Shown piece after piece: positions 35,116-43,659 of a DNA stretch of 64,000 bases. The position numbers and the translations under genes were made by a program. The number at the start of each line of letters is the position of its first letter. The stretch's first letter is position 1. The DNA is from Methylobacter marinus A45 (GTDB taxonomy: Bacteria; Pseudomonadota; Gammaproteobacteria; Methylococcales; Methylomonadaceae), in NCBI RefSeq assembly GCF_000383855.1, contig NZ_KB912877.1:1584616-1648615 (forward strand), given 5' to 3'. The notes under the pieces are model-generated. The model was not told where the DNA came from. It did no database searches and saw nothing but the letters and a program-made list of their open reading frames with translations.

Positions 35116-35846
35116 ACAGATTCTCCTTTTGGCATTTATTAATATTTATTATTGGCCCTTAAGGGTTTTTAGAAAATCGGCTTGGTATCCGTCTCCAGGA
35201 AAGACCGGCGATGCTCTGCCATGTTTTGCGTTATCCATGCATTCAAACCCTCAAGGATAATCACAAAAATATTGTGGCACCTGCCCTTCTCCCTTCGGAA
35301 AGGGACAGGATGAGGGATAGAATGCTCAAGCTCTACATCAACAGCGACAGAAAATGCCCTGCCCGCCTGCCGAATCTTCCCTGGCTTTAACGGATTTCGT
35401 TAACCTTTCGCCCGTTGCGGAGCTTGCCCCGAATTTACCGACCTGAATATCTGATCGGTAAAAAATTATTTGAGTTAATCCGCCCAAATCATGGCAGCTT
35501 CAGGCTGTATATAATTAAGCGATAAAAACCGTGGAAAAGCCGTAACAGGCTGTTAAATTCTATTCTTTAATATTAGTATTTTATTATTAATTATTATTAG
35601 TATTTTGTTATTAATAAATAGAATAAATCGGTATTTGAGTAAATATCTGATTATAGATTATATAATCGATGTTACAAGAAGTTCCCCTGGTTTTTGCACC
35701 GGGCGATCCCTGCAGGCCGGCAATCCGGCCGCTTTGCGCGCCGAGTGCTTACAAGGAGCCCCGCGCCCGGTGCGCAAACAGGATCACAATCCCTTGTACG
35801 GCATCCGTTAAAAACAGAATGTATTTCATAGCACTTTGATAGGTAT
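35116..35846. other. 730-base A+T-rich intergenic region
   Basis: No convincing gene. It must hold the promoter of the six-gene cluster near 35116-35300. A CCCTTCTCCCTTCGGAAAGG hairpin at about 35284-35303 and a TTATTATTA-rich tract at about 35570-35630 are the only features. A short GC-rich block (about 35690-35780) may be a degraded repeat. Confidence 0.5.
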
Positions 35847-36371
35847 TTACATCCGATCAATCGTGGCGTCAATTTTTTTCGCCAAAGCCTTGACTCCTCG
35901 CCTTGTCACCTTTTCATGATTGCCTTTCAGCTCGATGGCATAGCGTGCGGAAAGCGCGGGGTTTTTCACGTTGACCAGATACGCCATCAAGTAAGAGAAT
36001 AAAAAACTCGGTTTGCTGTGCTGCCCGACGATCACCCAATCGGCGCCGGATTGCCGGGCCAGTTCCGCCGCACTGTCATGAAATCTGTACAGATAGCCAA
36101 AGCCGGCATTGGCCGCCGCTTGCGCCTCGATATCGACGGGGATGATTTCATAATCGCCGGCCTGACCGATCGCCTGCTCCAGCAACGGTTTGATCGACGC
36201 CGTGCGCACGCGCTCCCCCGGCGTGTTCGGCAAGGACGTAATGTCGTTCAGCTCGAAGTTTAAAACCGCTATGCGGGGGCCCGCGTTAACGGCGCCGCTT
36301 AATATCAGCCCCATGCCCAGCATGATCCAGGCGGGAACAGACCGTTGATTGCTTAATTTCTTTATTTTCAT
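35847..36371 (-). CDS. Exported DUF2380-like protein
   Basis: A 174-residue protein with a Sec signal peptide (IMLGMGLILSGAVNAGP, cleavage near residue 30). It continues RIAVLNFELNDIT, a glycine-poor mixed domain, and ARQSGADWVIVGQHSKPSFL, close to DUF2380 proteins found in methylotrophs. Probably periplasmic; function unknown. An AAGGAG ribosome site precedes ATG 36371. The IS701 element begins directly upstream of that site (36388), so the original promoter is separated by 1.4 kb. The ancestral partner gene upstream is the divergent sensor kinase at 38064. Confidence 0.6.
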   Translation of the reverse strand: MKIKKLSNQRSVPAWIMLGMGLILSGAVNAGPRIAVLNFELNDITSLPNTPGERVRTASIKPLLEQAIGQAGDYEIIPVDIEAQAAANAGFGYLYRFHDSAAELARQSGADWVIVGQHSKPSFLFSYLMAYLVNVKNPALSARYAIELKGNHEKVTRRGVKALAKKIDATIDRM

Positions 36372-36389
36372 GCTATTTTCTCCTTAGTA

Positions 36390-36635
36390 CTACAGTTGTA
36401 GATTATTTTTCTCCCTGCGTCGTCGGTAATGGCAGGCACGGGCAACGGCTTGATGGCGTCTTCGCCATAGCGACCAGTTGACGATATGCATGATTCTCGG
36501 CGGATGCCGCCACAGCCATTGCCACAACAGCTTGCGCACTTCCGGTACCGTCAACGGGATCAGAGCTGCCGCTGCTTCCAGGCTTGCTTGCTCAGCAGTT
36601 TCCGGTTTTTTTTGCCGATGACGCGTCTTTTTCAT
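36390..36635 (-). CDS. C-terminal tail of the IS701 transposase in the +1 frame
   Basis: The frame reads KKTRHRQKKPETAEQ then LIPLTVPEVRKLLWQWLW and WSLWRRRHQAVARACHYRRR, which resembles the C-terminal region of longer IS701 transposases. It overlaps the main frame around the run of eight A (about 36605-36615). It may be joined by +1 slippage or be lost through a one-base insertion; as a free protein it is improbable. Confidence 0.6.
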   Translation of the reverse strand: MKKTRHRQKKPETAEQASLEAAAALIPLTVPEVRKLLWQWLWRHPPRIMHIVNWSLWRRRHQAVARACHYRRRREKNNLQL

Positions 36636-37752
36636 GGCGGCACAACACCGCCAAATACGCCAACGCGGCCATTGCCAGGGTCATGTGTCGGTACCAGCCG
36701 TGCCAACTGCGCACTTCATAGTGATCCAGCCCGATTTCGCCCTTGGCCGCCGCAAAGCACTCTTCCACCGTCCAGCGCGTGCCTGCTACCCGCACCATTG
36801 TCTGCAGGTCCGTGCCAGGCGGTACATAGCATACGTAATAAGCCAGCTCCCCATCAGTCAACCGGCGCCGTAGCAGCAGCCAGCGTTCCCCCGGCATCTG
36901 CCAGGACAGCAAAGGTAGCCTCAGCCAGTCATACCAACGCGGCCCCTTGGCGCCATCGCCCGCCGACAGCCTGGTCCAGTCTTGCGGCTGGACCGTGGCC
37001 GCCAGCTGGGCCACGGTCTTTTGGCCGGTCGAGTCCGGCCACACGTATTGGTTGCTCGCCACCGCCAGCACGAAGTGCAGGTCCTGCTGTTCCAGCCATG
37101 CGCGCAGGCTGCGGTTGTCACCATACACGGCATCGCCAGTGACCCAGGCAAACGGTACCTGCGCGGCAACGGCTCGCTCGATCATGCGCTGCGCCAACTG
37201 CGGCTTGGTGGCAAAGTCGACTGCTTCAGGCACTTTCGCGGCAGCCCGTCGGACCATGTCGTCAGCCCACTCCTTGGGCAAATACAGTTCGCGGTCCATC
37301 AACGCACGCCCCCGCGTACTGGCATAGGCCAGAAACACGCCAATCTGGCAGTTCTCAATGCGCCCGGCCGTGCCACTGTACTGGCGCTGCACGCCGACCG
37401 AATGTCGGCCTTTCTTGATAAAGCCGGTTTCGTCGACCGCCAGCACGGCATCGGGCTCGCCCAGATGCTCAATCATATACGTCCGCACGTCATCACGCAC
37501 CGCATCGACATCCCAGCGTGCCCGGTCCAGCAAATGCTGCAGGCTATAGGGCGTCTGTCGTTTGACCGCTTCCGACAATTGCCAGCTGGTTTTGCGCTCA
37601 ACCGGGCTGAGCAAGCCCGTCACGTAATCCAGTGCCCGTTGCCGCATGGCCTGCCGGCCAAAGTGCCGGCCTATTCTGACAAACCAGGTCTGCAGCTCCG
37701 ATTGCCAGTTCGCCGCCTGGGTCACGAACTGCTTTGCCATCGCATTCATCAT
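36592..37752 (-). CDS. IS701-family DDE transposase
   Basis: 386 residues with DDE residues in LAVDETGFIKKG, WVTGDAVYGDN and EECFAAAKGEIGLDHYEVRS, followed by WHGWYRHMTLAMAALAYLAV, the usual end of the RNase H domain. The frame stops soon after at an A8 run (DASSAKKTGNC). The expected C-terminal tail is found in the +1 frame at 36390-36635, so either slippage on the A-run or an extra A explains it. Confidence 0.93.
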   Translation of the reverse strand: MMNAMAKQFVTQAANWQSELQTWFVRIGRHFGRQAMRQRALDYVTGLLSPVERKTSWQLSEAVKRQTPYSLQHLLDRARWDVDAVRDDVRTYMIEHLGEPDAVLAVDETGFIKKGRHSVGVQRQYSGTAGRIENCQIGVFLAYASTRGRALMDRELYLPKEWADDMVRRAAAKVPEAVDFATKPQLAQRMIERAVAAQVPFAWVTGDAVYGDNRSLRAWLEQQDLHFVLAVASNQYVWPDSTGQKTVAQLAATVQPQDWTRLSAGDGAKGPRWYDWLRLPLLSWQMPGERWLLLRRRLTDGELAYYVCYVPPGTDLQTMVRVAGTRWTVEECFAAAKGEIGLDHYEVRSWHGWYRHMTLAMAALAYLAVLCRHEKDASSAKKTGNC

Positions 37753-38063
37753 TCACCTCGCCAATGCTTACGATCAAAAACACATTAGACTGTGCGGGCA
37801 ACATCAATATCCCTGAAATTACAACTGTAGTATTAGATCGATGTAACGCCGCACCTGTGGGGCGACGGCCAGGGCAGACACGCAGGTCTGCCCCTACGGG
37901 GTCGCGTACCGACAGGGTAACGTGGCGACATGCGTCCGTAACCTGATCATTACCCGTCAAACACGGGTAATTTGCCCGTCCTTGTCGCGATGGCTTTTCA
38001 TGTCCGCCACAGGCGCATAGAATGCGGTCAATAACGCGCCCGAACCTCAATCCTTCATTGACT

Positions 38064-39425
38064 ATGAATCTGAAATTCCATCTGCTATCGCGCATCGTCC
38101 TGATCGGCCTGATCTGTCTGGTCGCAACGGCGACCTGGGTCCTGCATCAGGCCGACAGGGCATCCAGGGATCAGGCCCGGGCAACGGCCGATTCAATAGG
38201 TCGGCAACTGGAAATGCAGCTGCTGCGCATCAATGCGGGCTTCGACCTTGCGACACGGTTCCCGGATCAGGGTTTATGGCAGCAAATCAACACCATTTCC
38301 GGCACTTGCGTGCGCTTTATGCCGGCAAGCGGCGATCAGGCCCGCAGTGTTTGCAGCGGCGGCAAAGCACCCGCCCGAAGCAGGCCGGAATGGTTCGAGA
38401 ACTTTTACCGCTGGGCCTTCGCGCCCGGGGCTGAGACAAAACGGCCGATTGTCTTCCATGGCCGGGTTTATGGCACAGTCGTCGTCACGCCCGGCGCGGA
38501 CATGGATATCGCCGACGCCTGGCAACAGCTGCGCGGATTAATGGGCTTGTCGGCATCGACCGTGCTGGCCCTTTGCCTGCTGGTTTATGGCACGGTGAGC
38601 CGCGCCTTGCGGCCGGCGCAAATCATCATTGCGGGCCTGGAGAGCATGAGAAACGGCGACTTGTCGGCTCGCCTGCCCGCGTTCGAATTGACGGAATGGC
38701 AGCGTACCGGCCAGGCTATCAATCAACTGGCGAGCCGCCAGCAGCAACTGCTTGCCGAGCGCAGGGAACTGGCCCTGAAGCTGATGACGGTGCAGGAGGA
38801 GGAACGCCGCTATCTGGCACGCGAGCTGCACGACGAGTTCGGCCAATGTCTAGCCGCGATCAATGCCGTCGCGGCCTCCATAACGCAAACGGCGGAACAG
38901 GACTGTCCGGCACTGGTGCCTGAAGGCGAAAACATCGCCCGGATCACCGGCCACATGATGGCGTTGTTGCGCGGGATGCTGCTGCGGCTGCGGCCCATGG
39001 CCGTCGATGAACTGGGACTGTCGGCCGCGCTGAACAGCCTGGTGGCGGGCTGGAATGCCCGAAGCGGCGGCAAGACTCATTATCGGCTGACCATCGACGG
39101 CGATCCCGACCGGTTGCCCGAACCCGTGCCGGCCAATATTTTCCGCATCATTCAGGAATGCCTGACCAATATCGCCAAACATTCGACCGCCGCCAACGCC
39201 CAGGTCACGCTCACGCAGTCCGAAGGACTGGTCGAGTTGCGGGTCGACGACGACGGCAGCGCCGGTAATCCACCGTATGAGGATGCCGCCGGCATCGGCC
39301 TGCTCGGCATGCGTGAGCGCGTTACGGCACTGGGTGGGCAACTGACATTGGCGCCATCCCCAAGCGGCGGGCTTATGATCCGGGCATGGTTGCCGGTACA
39401 ATCTGTCACAGGCGCGCCGGCATGA
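38064..39425 (+). CDS. Sensor histidine kinase, MoxY/MxaY-like (LapD_MoxY_N, HisKA_3)
   Basis: About 453 residues. One N-terminal transmembrane helix (FHLLSRIVLIGLICLVATAT) is followed by a periplasmic domain with SIGRQLEMQLLRINAGFDLA and a second helix (LMGLSASTVLALCLLVYGTV), the LapD_MoxY_N arrangement. A HAMP-like linker precedes HisKA_3 with the phospho-acceptor His in ARELHDEFGQCLAAI, and the ATPase ends with GIGLLGMRERVTALGG. In methanotrophs a related kinase, MxaY, controls the switch between methanol dehydrogenases; orthology here is inference. ATG 38064 is preferred to 38022, with moderate certainty. Overlaps the regulator gene (ATGA). Confidence 0.85.
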   Translation: MNLKFHLLSRIVLIGLICLVATATWVLHQADRASRDQARATADSIGRQLEMQLLRINAGFDLATRFPDQGLWQQINTISGTCVRFMPASGDQARSVCSGGKAPARSRPEWFENFYRWAFAPGAETKRPIVFHGRVYGTVVVTPGADMDIADAWQQLRGLMGLSASTVLALCLLVYGTVSRALRPAQIIIAGLESMRNGDLSARLPAFELTEWQRTGQAINQLASRQQQLLAERRELALKLMTVQEEERRYLARELHDEFGQCLAAINAVAASITQTAEQDCPALVPEGENIARITGHMMALLRGMLLRLRPMAVDELGLSAALNSLVAGWNARSGGKTHYRLTIDGDPDRLPEPVPANIFRIIQECLTNIAKHSTAANAQVTLTQSEGLVELRVDDDGSAGNPPYEDAAGIGLLGMRERVTALGGQLTLAPSPSGGLMIRAWLPVQSVTGAPA

Positions 39426-40117
39426 CTGCTTCGACCCGCATCAGGATTTTATTGGTCGACGATCATGCCATCGTTCGCGAAGGCTATCGCGCGCTGCTGG
39501 CCAAGCAGCCTGGGCTGGAGATCGTCGCGGAGGCTTCGGACGGGTTTGAAGCCTATGTCCGCTTCAAGGCATGCGGCCCCGATCTGGTGATCATGGACCT
39601 GTCGCTGCCCAATCAGGGCGGGCTGGAAGCGATTGCCCGCATCAGGCAGCGCCAAGCCGATGCCAGAATCCTGGTTTTCAGCATGCACCAGCATCCGGGA
39701 TTTGCCATACAAGCGGTACGAGCCGGCGCCCTGGGCTATGTCACCAAAAGCAGTCCGCCCGATGTCCTGCTCCGGGCCATCCATGATGTCCATGCCAGCC
39801 GCCACACGCTGAGCCCCGACATCGCCCAGGCCCTGGCCTTGGAAAAGCTGGGCGCCGACCGCATCGCGCTGGAAGAACTGACCGTGCGGGAATTCGAGAT
39901 TCTGCGGCTGCTGGCGGAAGCGCGGCCGGTCGAGGATATCGCGCTGATGCTCCATATCAGCCCGAAAACCGTATTGAACTGTCATTACCTGATCAAGCGG
40001 AAATTGGGTGTCGCCAACGATATCGAGCTGACCCGCCTGGCCATCAGGATGAACGTAATCGACCTGCTGGAGCTGTCCGGGCCGTCGCCGGGACAGGCCC
40101 ATAGGAAGACGTTTTGA
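39422..40117 (+). CDS. LuxR/NarL-type response regulator, partner of the MoxY-like kinase
   Basis: 231 residues from ATG 39422, which overlaps the kinase stop. The receiver domain has the acidic pair in LLVDDHAIVREGYRALL, the phospho-Asp in VIMDLSLPNQGG, and GYVTKSSPP with the conserved Lys. The C-terminal LuxR HTH has LTVREFEILRLLAEARPVED and ISPKTVLNCHYLIKRKLGV. It resembles MxaB-type regulators of methylotrophs. Target genes are not visible here. Confidence 0.9.
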   Translation: MTASTRIRILLVDDHAIVREGYRALLAKQPGLEIVAEASDGFEAYVRFKACGPDLVIMDLSLPNQGGLEAIARIRQRQADARILVFSMHQHPGFAIQAVRAGALGYVTKSSPPDVLLRAIHDVHASRHTLSPDIAQALALEKLGADRIALEELTVREFEILRLLAEARPVEDIALMLHISPKTVLNCHYLIKRKLGVANDIELTRLAIRMNVIDLLELSGPSPGQAHRKTF

Positions 40118-40135
40118 TACCGGCTGAAAAAAGGC

Positions 40136-40328
40136 AAAAAAAGGGGCCTAACCTGAATATTTCACCACGAAGGACACGAAGTACACGAAGGCTTTTCAAT
40201 TCAAATATTTAAAAATATTTCATGATGAGCTTATGAAGTTATCGGTGATAAATGATAACGCCATGATTTTCTTCGTGTTCTTCGTGTTCTCTGTGGTTTC
40301 ATGAAATATCCGGGCTAAGCCCCTTTAA
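40136..40328 (-). terminator. Rho-independent terminator of the first PEP-CTERM gene, its loop filled by a 163-bp element
   Basis: On the minus strand AAAGGGGCTTAG (complement of 40315-40325) and GCCCCTTTTTTT (complement of 40136-40147) are the two halves of a stem with a U-run. The paralogous terminator at 41958-41983 reads AAAGGGGC-TTCG-GCCCCTTTTTTT without interruption. In this copy the loop now holds the element at 40152-40314. The stem could still fold as the base of a long hairpin. Confidence 0.75.
40152..40314. mobile_element. MITE-like element family B with CTAA target duplication
   Basis: 163 bp. Terminal inverted repeats of about 36 bases: CCTGAATATTTCACCACGAA at the left, and at the right the complement starts CCCGGATATTTCATGAAACC; both continue into ACACGAAG repeats. 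CTAA flanks each side (40148-40151 and 40315-40318). No ORF. Partial relatives with CCACAGAGGA-type arms occur at 719-753 and 54103-54277. Confidence 0.8.
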
Positions 40329-40342
40329 TATAAAACCCGATT

Positions 40343-40945
40343 TTAAGCTTGAGTAGCAGCTGATTTTCTGCGGGCCGCGCCGAGCAAACCGGCCAGACCG
40401 GACCCGAACAGCCAGACTGCCGCGGGCACGGGCACAACGGCTGCATCCGGGCTTACATAGGCTGTTATATGTGAAAGACCTCTAAAGGTGCTATCGGGCA
40501 CTTGCGTCATCCAGTGACCGAATGTACTGCCTGGCGTCAGCAGCCATGCCGTCCAAAAAATATTCCCCACATTGCCATCATTCAGAACCAGCATCACAGA
40601 CGCAAAGCCTTGCCATACAGACGCATCAAGCGACCAACGTCCACTTATCAATTCACCCTCGTCATTTCTGACCAGATCGCCTATGCTCAGTGGATCGTCG
40701 GAAAATCCTGTACTGGCGGTATCATTTTCCGGTATCTCTATTCTGGCTATTTCCGACCAAGTGTTAAGGCCAAAATAATTATTAGCATTCAGATCTGCGA
40801 CGGAATCGCTTCCGTCATTAGCCGGACCATCCCTGGAAACCAAGGAAGGTGTTACAGGCCCATAAGTAGCCGCGTTTGCCACATTCATCGCCAACATAAC
40901 CAAAACCAGTATCAGGCCAAATAAACTATGTTTTTTCACTTTCAT
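40343..40945 (-). CDS. PEP-CTERM sorted exported protein, copy 1
   Basis: A 200-residue protein. N-terminal signal peptide (LFGLILVLVMLAMNVANAA), then a secreted domain starting TYGPVTPSLVSRDGPAND, and a C-terminal sorting region VVPVPAAVWLFGSGLAGLLG followed by basic AARRKSAATQA. The VPxxxWLFGSG form is a PEP-CTERM variant recognised by exosortase for export with exopolysaccharide. The mature part is similar to the 42007-42549 protein (both start with TYGPVT after the signal and share LNDG/LKDGxxGxxFxTAWLL). Unlike copies 2 and 3, no clear riboswitch lies in its leader. Confidence 0.85.
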   Translation of the reverse strand: MKVKKHSLFGLILVLVMLAMNVANAATYGPVTPSLVSRDGPANDGSDSVADLNANNYFGLNTWSEIARIEIPENDTASTGFSDDPLSIGDLVRNDEGELISGRWSLDASVWQGFASVMLVLNDGNVGNIFWTAWLLTPGSTFGHWMTQVPDSTFRGLSHITAYVSPDAAVVPVPAAVWLFGSGLAGLLGAARRKSAATQA

Positions 40946-41190
40946 TTCTCCGCAATAATTTTAAAAAAATCTGGGTTAAACTACTCAATCGAAAAATCTA
41001 TTTATTTTGCTCCCGTCACTGTGCTCCTTGTTGTTAATTCACATTTATTCCGTTAAGTTTCAGCGCTTCCATTAAATAAAACTGATTTCCAGTTAATTCT
41101 TTGGACGGTTGTCAGTATACATGAGCCGCTTAGTTTATTTGTTAGCTGCTTGTTATTTTTGTGTTACAGCTTGAAGTCACTTTTTTTAAC

Positions 41191-41430
41191 CAGGCTTTTG
41201 TGCTTGTGTCGATGGCCAACTTCGAGATAGCGAATTTGCAATGTTTTTGCCTGGCTTTGTTCGGTACGAGGGTTGGTCAATATCCCGGAAAGAGTTGCTC
41301 AATACGGTGTAGGATGCCGGCTTGTCGATGATCGGGGATTTCAGCTGGACGTTAATTCCCTGCGCGATATTTTGCAGGACGGCCGCAGAAAACGCGCTTG
41401 ATTTCTACAGTCAGCCGATGAGGTATCATG
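41191..41430 (+). pseudogene. Decayed winged-helix regulator (paralogue of 43973-45043)
   Basis: The segment GGCTTTTGTGCTTGTGTCGATGG and its upstream TTGTTATTTTTGTGTTA match the 5' region of the gene at 43973. A surviving piece reads CRLVDDRGFQLDVNSLRDIL, against GRLVDDSALRLAVNSLRNIL in the intact gene, then ends in a stop. The rest is deleted or scrambled. Divergent from PEP-CTERM copy 1, as the intact gene is from copy 3. Confidence 0.7.
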
Positions 41431-41518
41431 TCCTGACTGACATTCCGCAGCCAATTCAGCCACTACCGGAATAATATTTAACATGGAAATCACCTAATAA
41501 TTTGCGATGCGGCTCATA

Positions 41519-41668
41519 CAGATCAAAGGGGCGCCTGTATCGTACGGATGCATGGTAGGGGCGGACCTACGTGTCCGCCCTGTTTCGGGTGCACAAAGGG
41601 TTATCGGAGAACCGTTAGCCAAAGGCGAACCGTTGAGCAAGGGCGAACACACAGGTTCGCCCCTACGT
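41519..41668. repeat. Dispersed hairpin repeat block (uninterrupted copy)
   Basis: Begins AGATCAAAGGGGCGCCTGTA and contains two hairpins, GTAGGGGCGGAC/GTCCGCCC and GGGCGAAC/GTTCGCCC. A second copy starts at 58990, where a group II intron lies between GGATGC and TAGGGG. This copy shows the site without the intron. The remainder of 41669-41957 has no recognisable gene. Confidence 0.75.
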
Positions 41669-41957
41669 GTCTGTTCATTTTACGGCATCAGGGCATCAAT
41701 CCGTAGGAATTGCCGGATTAAAACGCCTGGGAATCAAGAAAAATGAATAGGCCGATTAACAATCGATACTGAAATAATTCTGATTAGGTCAAATTTTGCT
41801 GCGGAATGTCGGTCCTGGCTATGCTCGCCCTGATAAAAAAGGAAATCGGTCATCACCAGGCTTGAAAGAAGCCTGAAAATCAGCCTTATGCTGTATAAGC
41901 CAAACGGCCCTGTCGATTACACCGGTATTAATCGGTATATTGCATTTCAGCGGTCAT

Positions 41958-41983
41958 AAAAAAAGGGGCCGAAGCCCCTTTAC
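41958..41983 (-). terminator. Rho-independent terminator of PEP-CTERM gene copy 2
   Basis: On the minus strand: AAAGGGGC, loop TTCG, GCCCCTTTTTTT. An eight-base stem with a UUCG tetraloop and a run of seven U, about 25 bases after the stop of the gene at 42007. Confidence 0.92.
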
Positions 41984-42006
41984 TGAATTGGAATCAGATT
42001 TTAACC

Positions 42007-42549
42007 TCAGGCGGCCGCTGATTTTTTGCGCGCCGCGCCGATCAAACCCAACAGACCTGATCCGAACAACCAGACTGCCGCGGGGACAGGTACGGCTGGC
42101 GGCTCATCACCACCAATGTTTATATTGCTACCATAGAGACTCATATGTGAAAGATCTTTGTCAGGCATTGCCCAAGTACCAGATATTGAACCTTCTACTA
42201 GCAGCCAGGCTGTGTAAAAAATACCATTGGGTGGTCTGCCTGTTCTTCCGTCTTTAAGAACCAGAGTGATGGCTTGATAAGTATCCCATAAAGAGGAATC
42301 AATCGACCATGTTCCGCTTCTCAAATCACCTGTGAAAGACAGTTCATTAGATATATCCGTCCAATCGGTAGCACCAAAAAAATTATCCGATACATCATCA
42401 TTGCTATCTTCAAAGTCGCCATCCTCAGAAAGCAGGCTCTGAGCATATCCGTCGGATGTTACGGGTCCATAAGTAGCAGCACTTGCTATATTCCCCCCGC
42501 CTAGCATCGCCAAGCCTAGCACCAGGCTTAATACAGTAACTCTTTTCAT
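42007..42549 (-). CDS. PEP-CTERM sorted exported protein, copy 2
   Basis: 180 residues: signal peptide (VLSLVLGLAMLGGGNIASAA), mature domain starting TYGPVTSDGYAQSLLSEDGD, and C-terminal VPVPAAVWLFGSGLLGLIG plus AARKKSAAA. A paralogue of 40343-40945. The leader on the minus strand holds a c-di-GMP-I riboswitch-like element (42582-42660), followed by AGAGGA before ATG 42549. Expression is therefore probably tied to c-di-GMP, fitting a surface or matrix protein. Confidence 0.88.
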   Translation of the reverse strand: MKRVTVLSLVLGLAMLGGGNIASAATYGPVTSDGYAQSLLSEDGDFEDSNDDVSDNFFGATDWTDISNELSFTGDLRSGTWSIDSSLWDTYQAITLVLKDGRTGRPPNGIFYTAWLLVEGSISGTWAMPDKDLSHMSLYGSNINIGGDEPPAVPVPAAVWLFGSGLLGLIGAARKKSAAA

Positions 42550-42581
42550 TTTTATTTCCTCTGCAATAATTTAAAAAACAA

Positions 42582-42660
42582 ATATTGCAACCCAGCCATC
42601 TTTCGCCATTGAAAGACCCGTGGCTTTCCGTCCCCGCTTTACAACGAGTTTGGCTTTTTA
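42582..42660 (-). promoter_or_regulatory. c-di-GMP-I (GEMM) riboswitch-like leader, upstream of PEP-CTERM copy 2
   Basis: The minus strand reads AGCCAAACTCGTTGTAAAGC, then GGGGACGGAAAGCCACGGGT, then after a variable arm AAGATGGCTGGGTTGC. This matches the order and conserved letters of the GEMM-I aptamer (GCAAAC ... GGGACGCAAAGCC-CGG ... GGTxGCxGGGTTGC). A run TTTGTTTTTT follows, which may act in termination. The gene start is about 33 bases further. Effect on or off is not decided from sequence. Confidence 0.78.
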
Positions 42661-42782
42661 AACACTTCCGCATCAACCACGTCCTCGGTCTTTTCAGAAG
42701 TTTTGTTCATCCTGAACCAGTTTCCTATGCAAAGCGGGCAAAACAGCCTGTCCGCTTTGATATCCATACTTATCCTAAGCCG

Positions 42783-43631
42783 TTAAGCAATCGCTCTGCC
42801 CGCTTGACGGCGCGAGAATCCGGCCAGGCCAGCCATTGCCGAGCCGAACAGCCAGACAGCGGCTGGAACGGGAACGGCTGATATATTCTCAGCTGACATT
42901 TCCGCGTATGAGTGTCCGATGATGATGTCGGCGTCAAATAAACTATTTAAACCATTCAAGGATAAGCGCAGTGCGTTGACCGTCATTGAGCAAAAAGAAT
43001 TGGAGCAATCCGTTATCTGTTCGTTGAGAATCAAAGTGGCGCCAATGAGTCCGAGCGCACTTAAATCAATCATGGAATTTGGTCCGGCATTGGTGTCAAC
43101 TTGGATATCTTGGCCTAATATGCTCAAGCCTAACGATGTGATATTAGCGCTTCCCGAGGCGGTCATATTGCCATAATCCCCCGTTACCTCGGCGCTGGAG
43201 CTAAAAGTCCAATTATCCAGCTCAAACAGGCTTAATCCAGGACCAAAAATCGAGAAAAGACTGGCATTGATGTTTAAACCTTCGATGCCGCCGGATGCGC
43301 TCGTGGTTTTATTACCGGCCGATCCATCAACATTGGAATCCGCCGATCCAGTAATTACATCGATCGAAGCATGAGCTTGAGCTACTAGTAAATCAACGCC
43401 AACGTCAAAGCCTAAAAGCGCATCATTCAGATTATAGGGCGCCGGGGCTGTTCCCGATATACCAGCAGGTGCTGCCACTGCCAGTAAGTTTGAGCCCCCA
43501 ACATCCAAATTTACAGAGAGCCCATATCCTTCACTGTAAGCATTAACGACCGCAGCACCCGCGCTTGGGGTAAAAGTAACAGACGCCAGCGCCAATGTGA
43601 CGGCCCCCAAAATACAAGCTTGCTTTTCCAT
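42783..43631 (-). CDS. PEP-CTERM sorted exported protein, copy 3 (unrelated mature domain)
   Basis: 282 residues: signal peptide (ILGAVTLALASVTFTPSAGAA), a glycine/serine/alanine-rich beta-type domain (for example VNLDVGGSNLLAVAAPAGIS with substitutions as seen: LSVNLDVGGSNLLAVAAPAG), one Cys pair in ITDCSNSFCSM, and C-terminal VPVPAAVWLFGSAMAGLAGF with RRQAGRA. The mature domain is not that of copies 1 and 2. A GEMM-like riboswitch precedes it (43660-43745). Confidence 0.85.
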   Translation of the reverse strand: MEKQACILGAVTLALASVTFTPSAGAAVVNAYSEGYGLSVNLDVGGSNLLAVAAPAGISGTAPAPYNLNDALLGFDVGVDLLVAQAHASIDVITGSADSNVDGSAGNKTTSASGGIEGLNINASLFSIFGPGLSLFELDNWTFSSSAEVTGDYGNMTASGSANITSLGLSILGQDIQVDTNAGPNSMIDLSALGLIGATLILNEQITDCSNSFCSMTVNALRLSLNGLNSLFDADIIIGHSYAEMSAENISAVPVPAAVWLFGSAMAGLAGFSRRQAGRAIA

Positions 43632-43659
43632 AACTAAATTCCAAGTTTTTACAAATTAA

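Larger units (their letters stand above)
36388..37832 (-). mobile_element. Complete IS701-family insertion sequence with TTAG target duplication
   Basis: A 1445-bp element. The left end is TACTACAGTTGTAGATTATT and the complement of the right end starts TACTACAGTTGTAATTTCAG, so the terminal inverted repeat is TACTACAGTTGTA. TTAG lies on both sides (36384-36387 and 37833-37836), matching the YTAR duplication known for IS701. It carries the transposase at 36592-37752 and an extra short reading frame at its 3' end. The exact duplication points to a recent insertion. Confidence 0.93.

Noticed and set aside
40945-41190. A third GEMM riboswitch before PEP-CTERM copy 1
   Set aside because: Only GTGACGGGAGCAAAA loosely resembles the core. 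The CAAAC, CGGGTC and GGGTTGC parts are missing, so it is not called.
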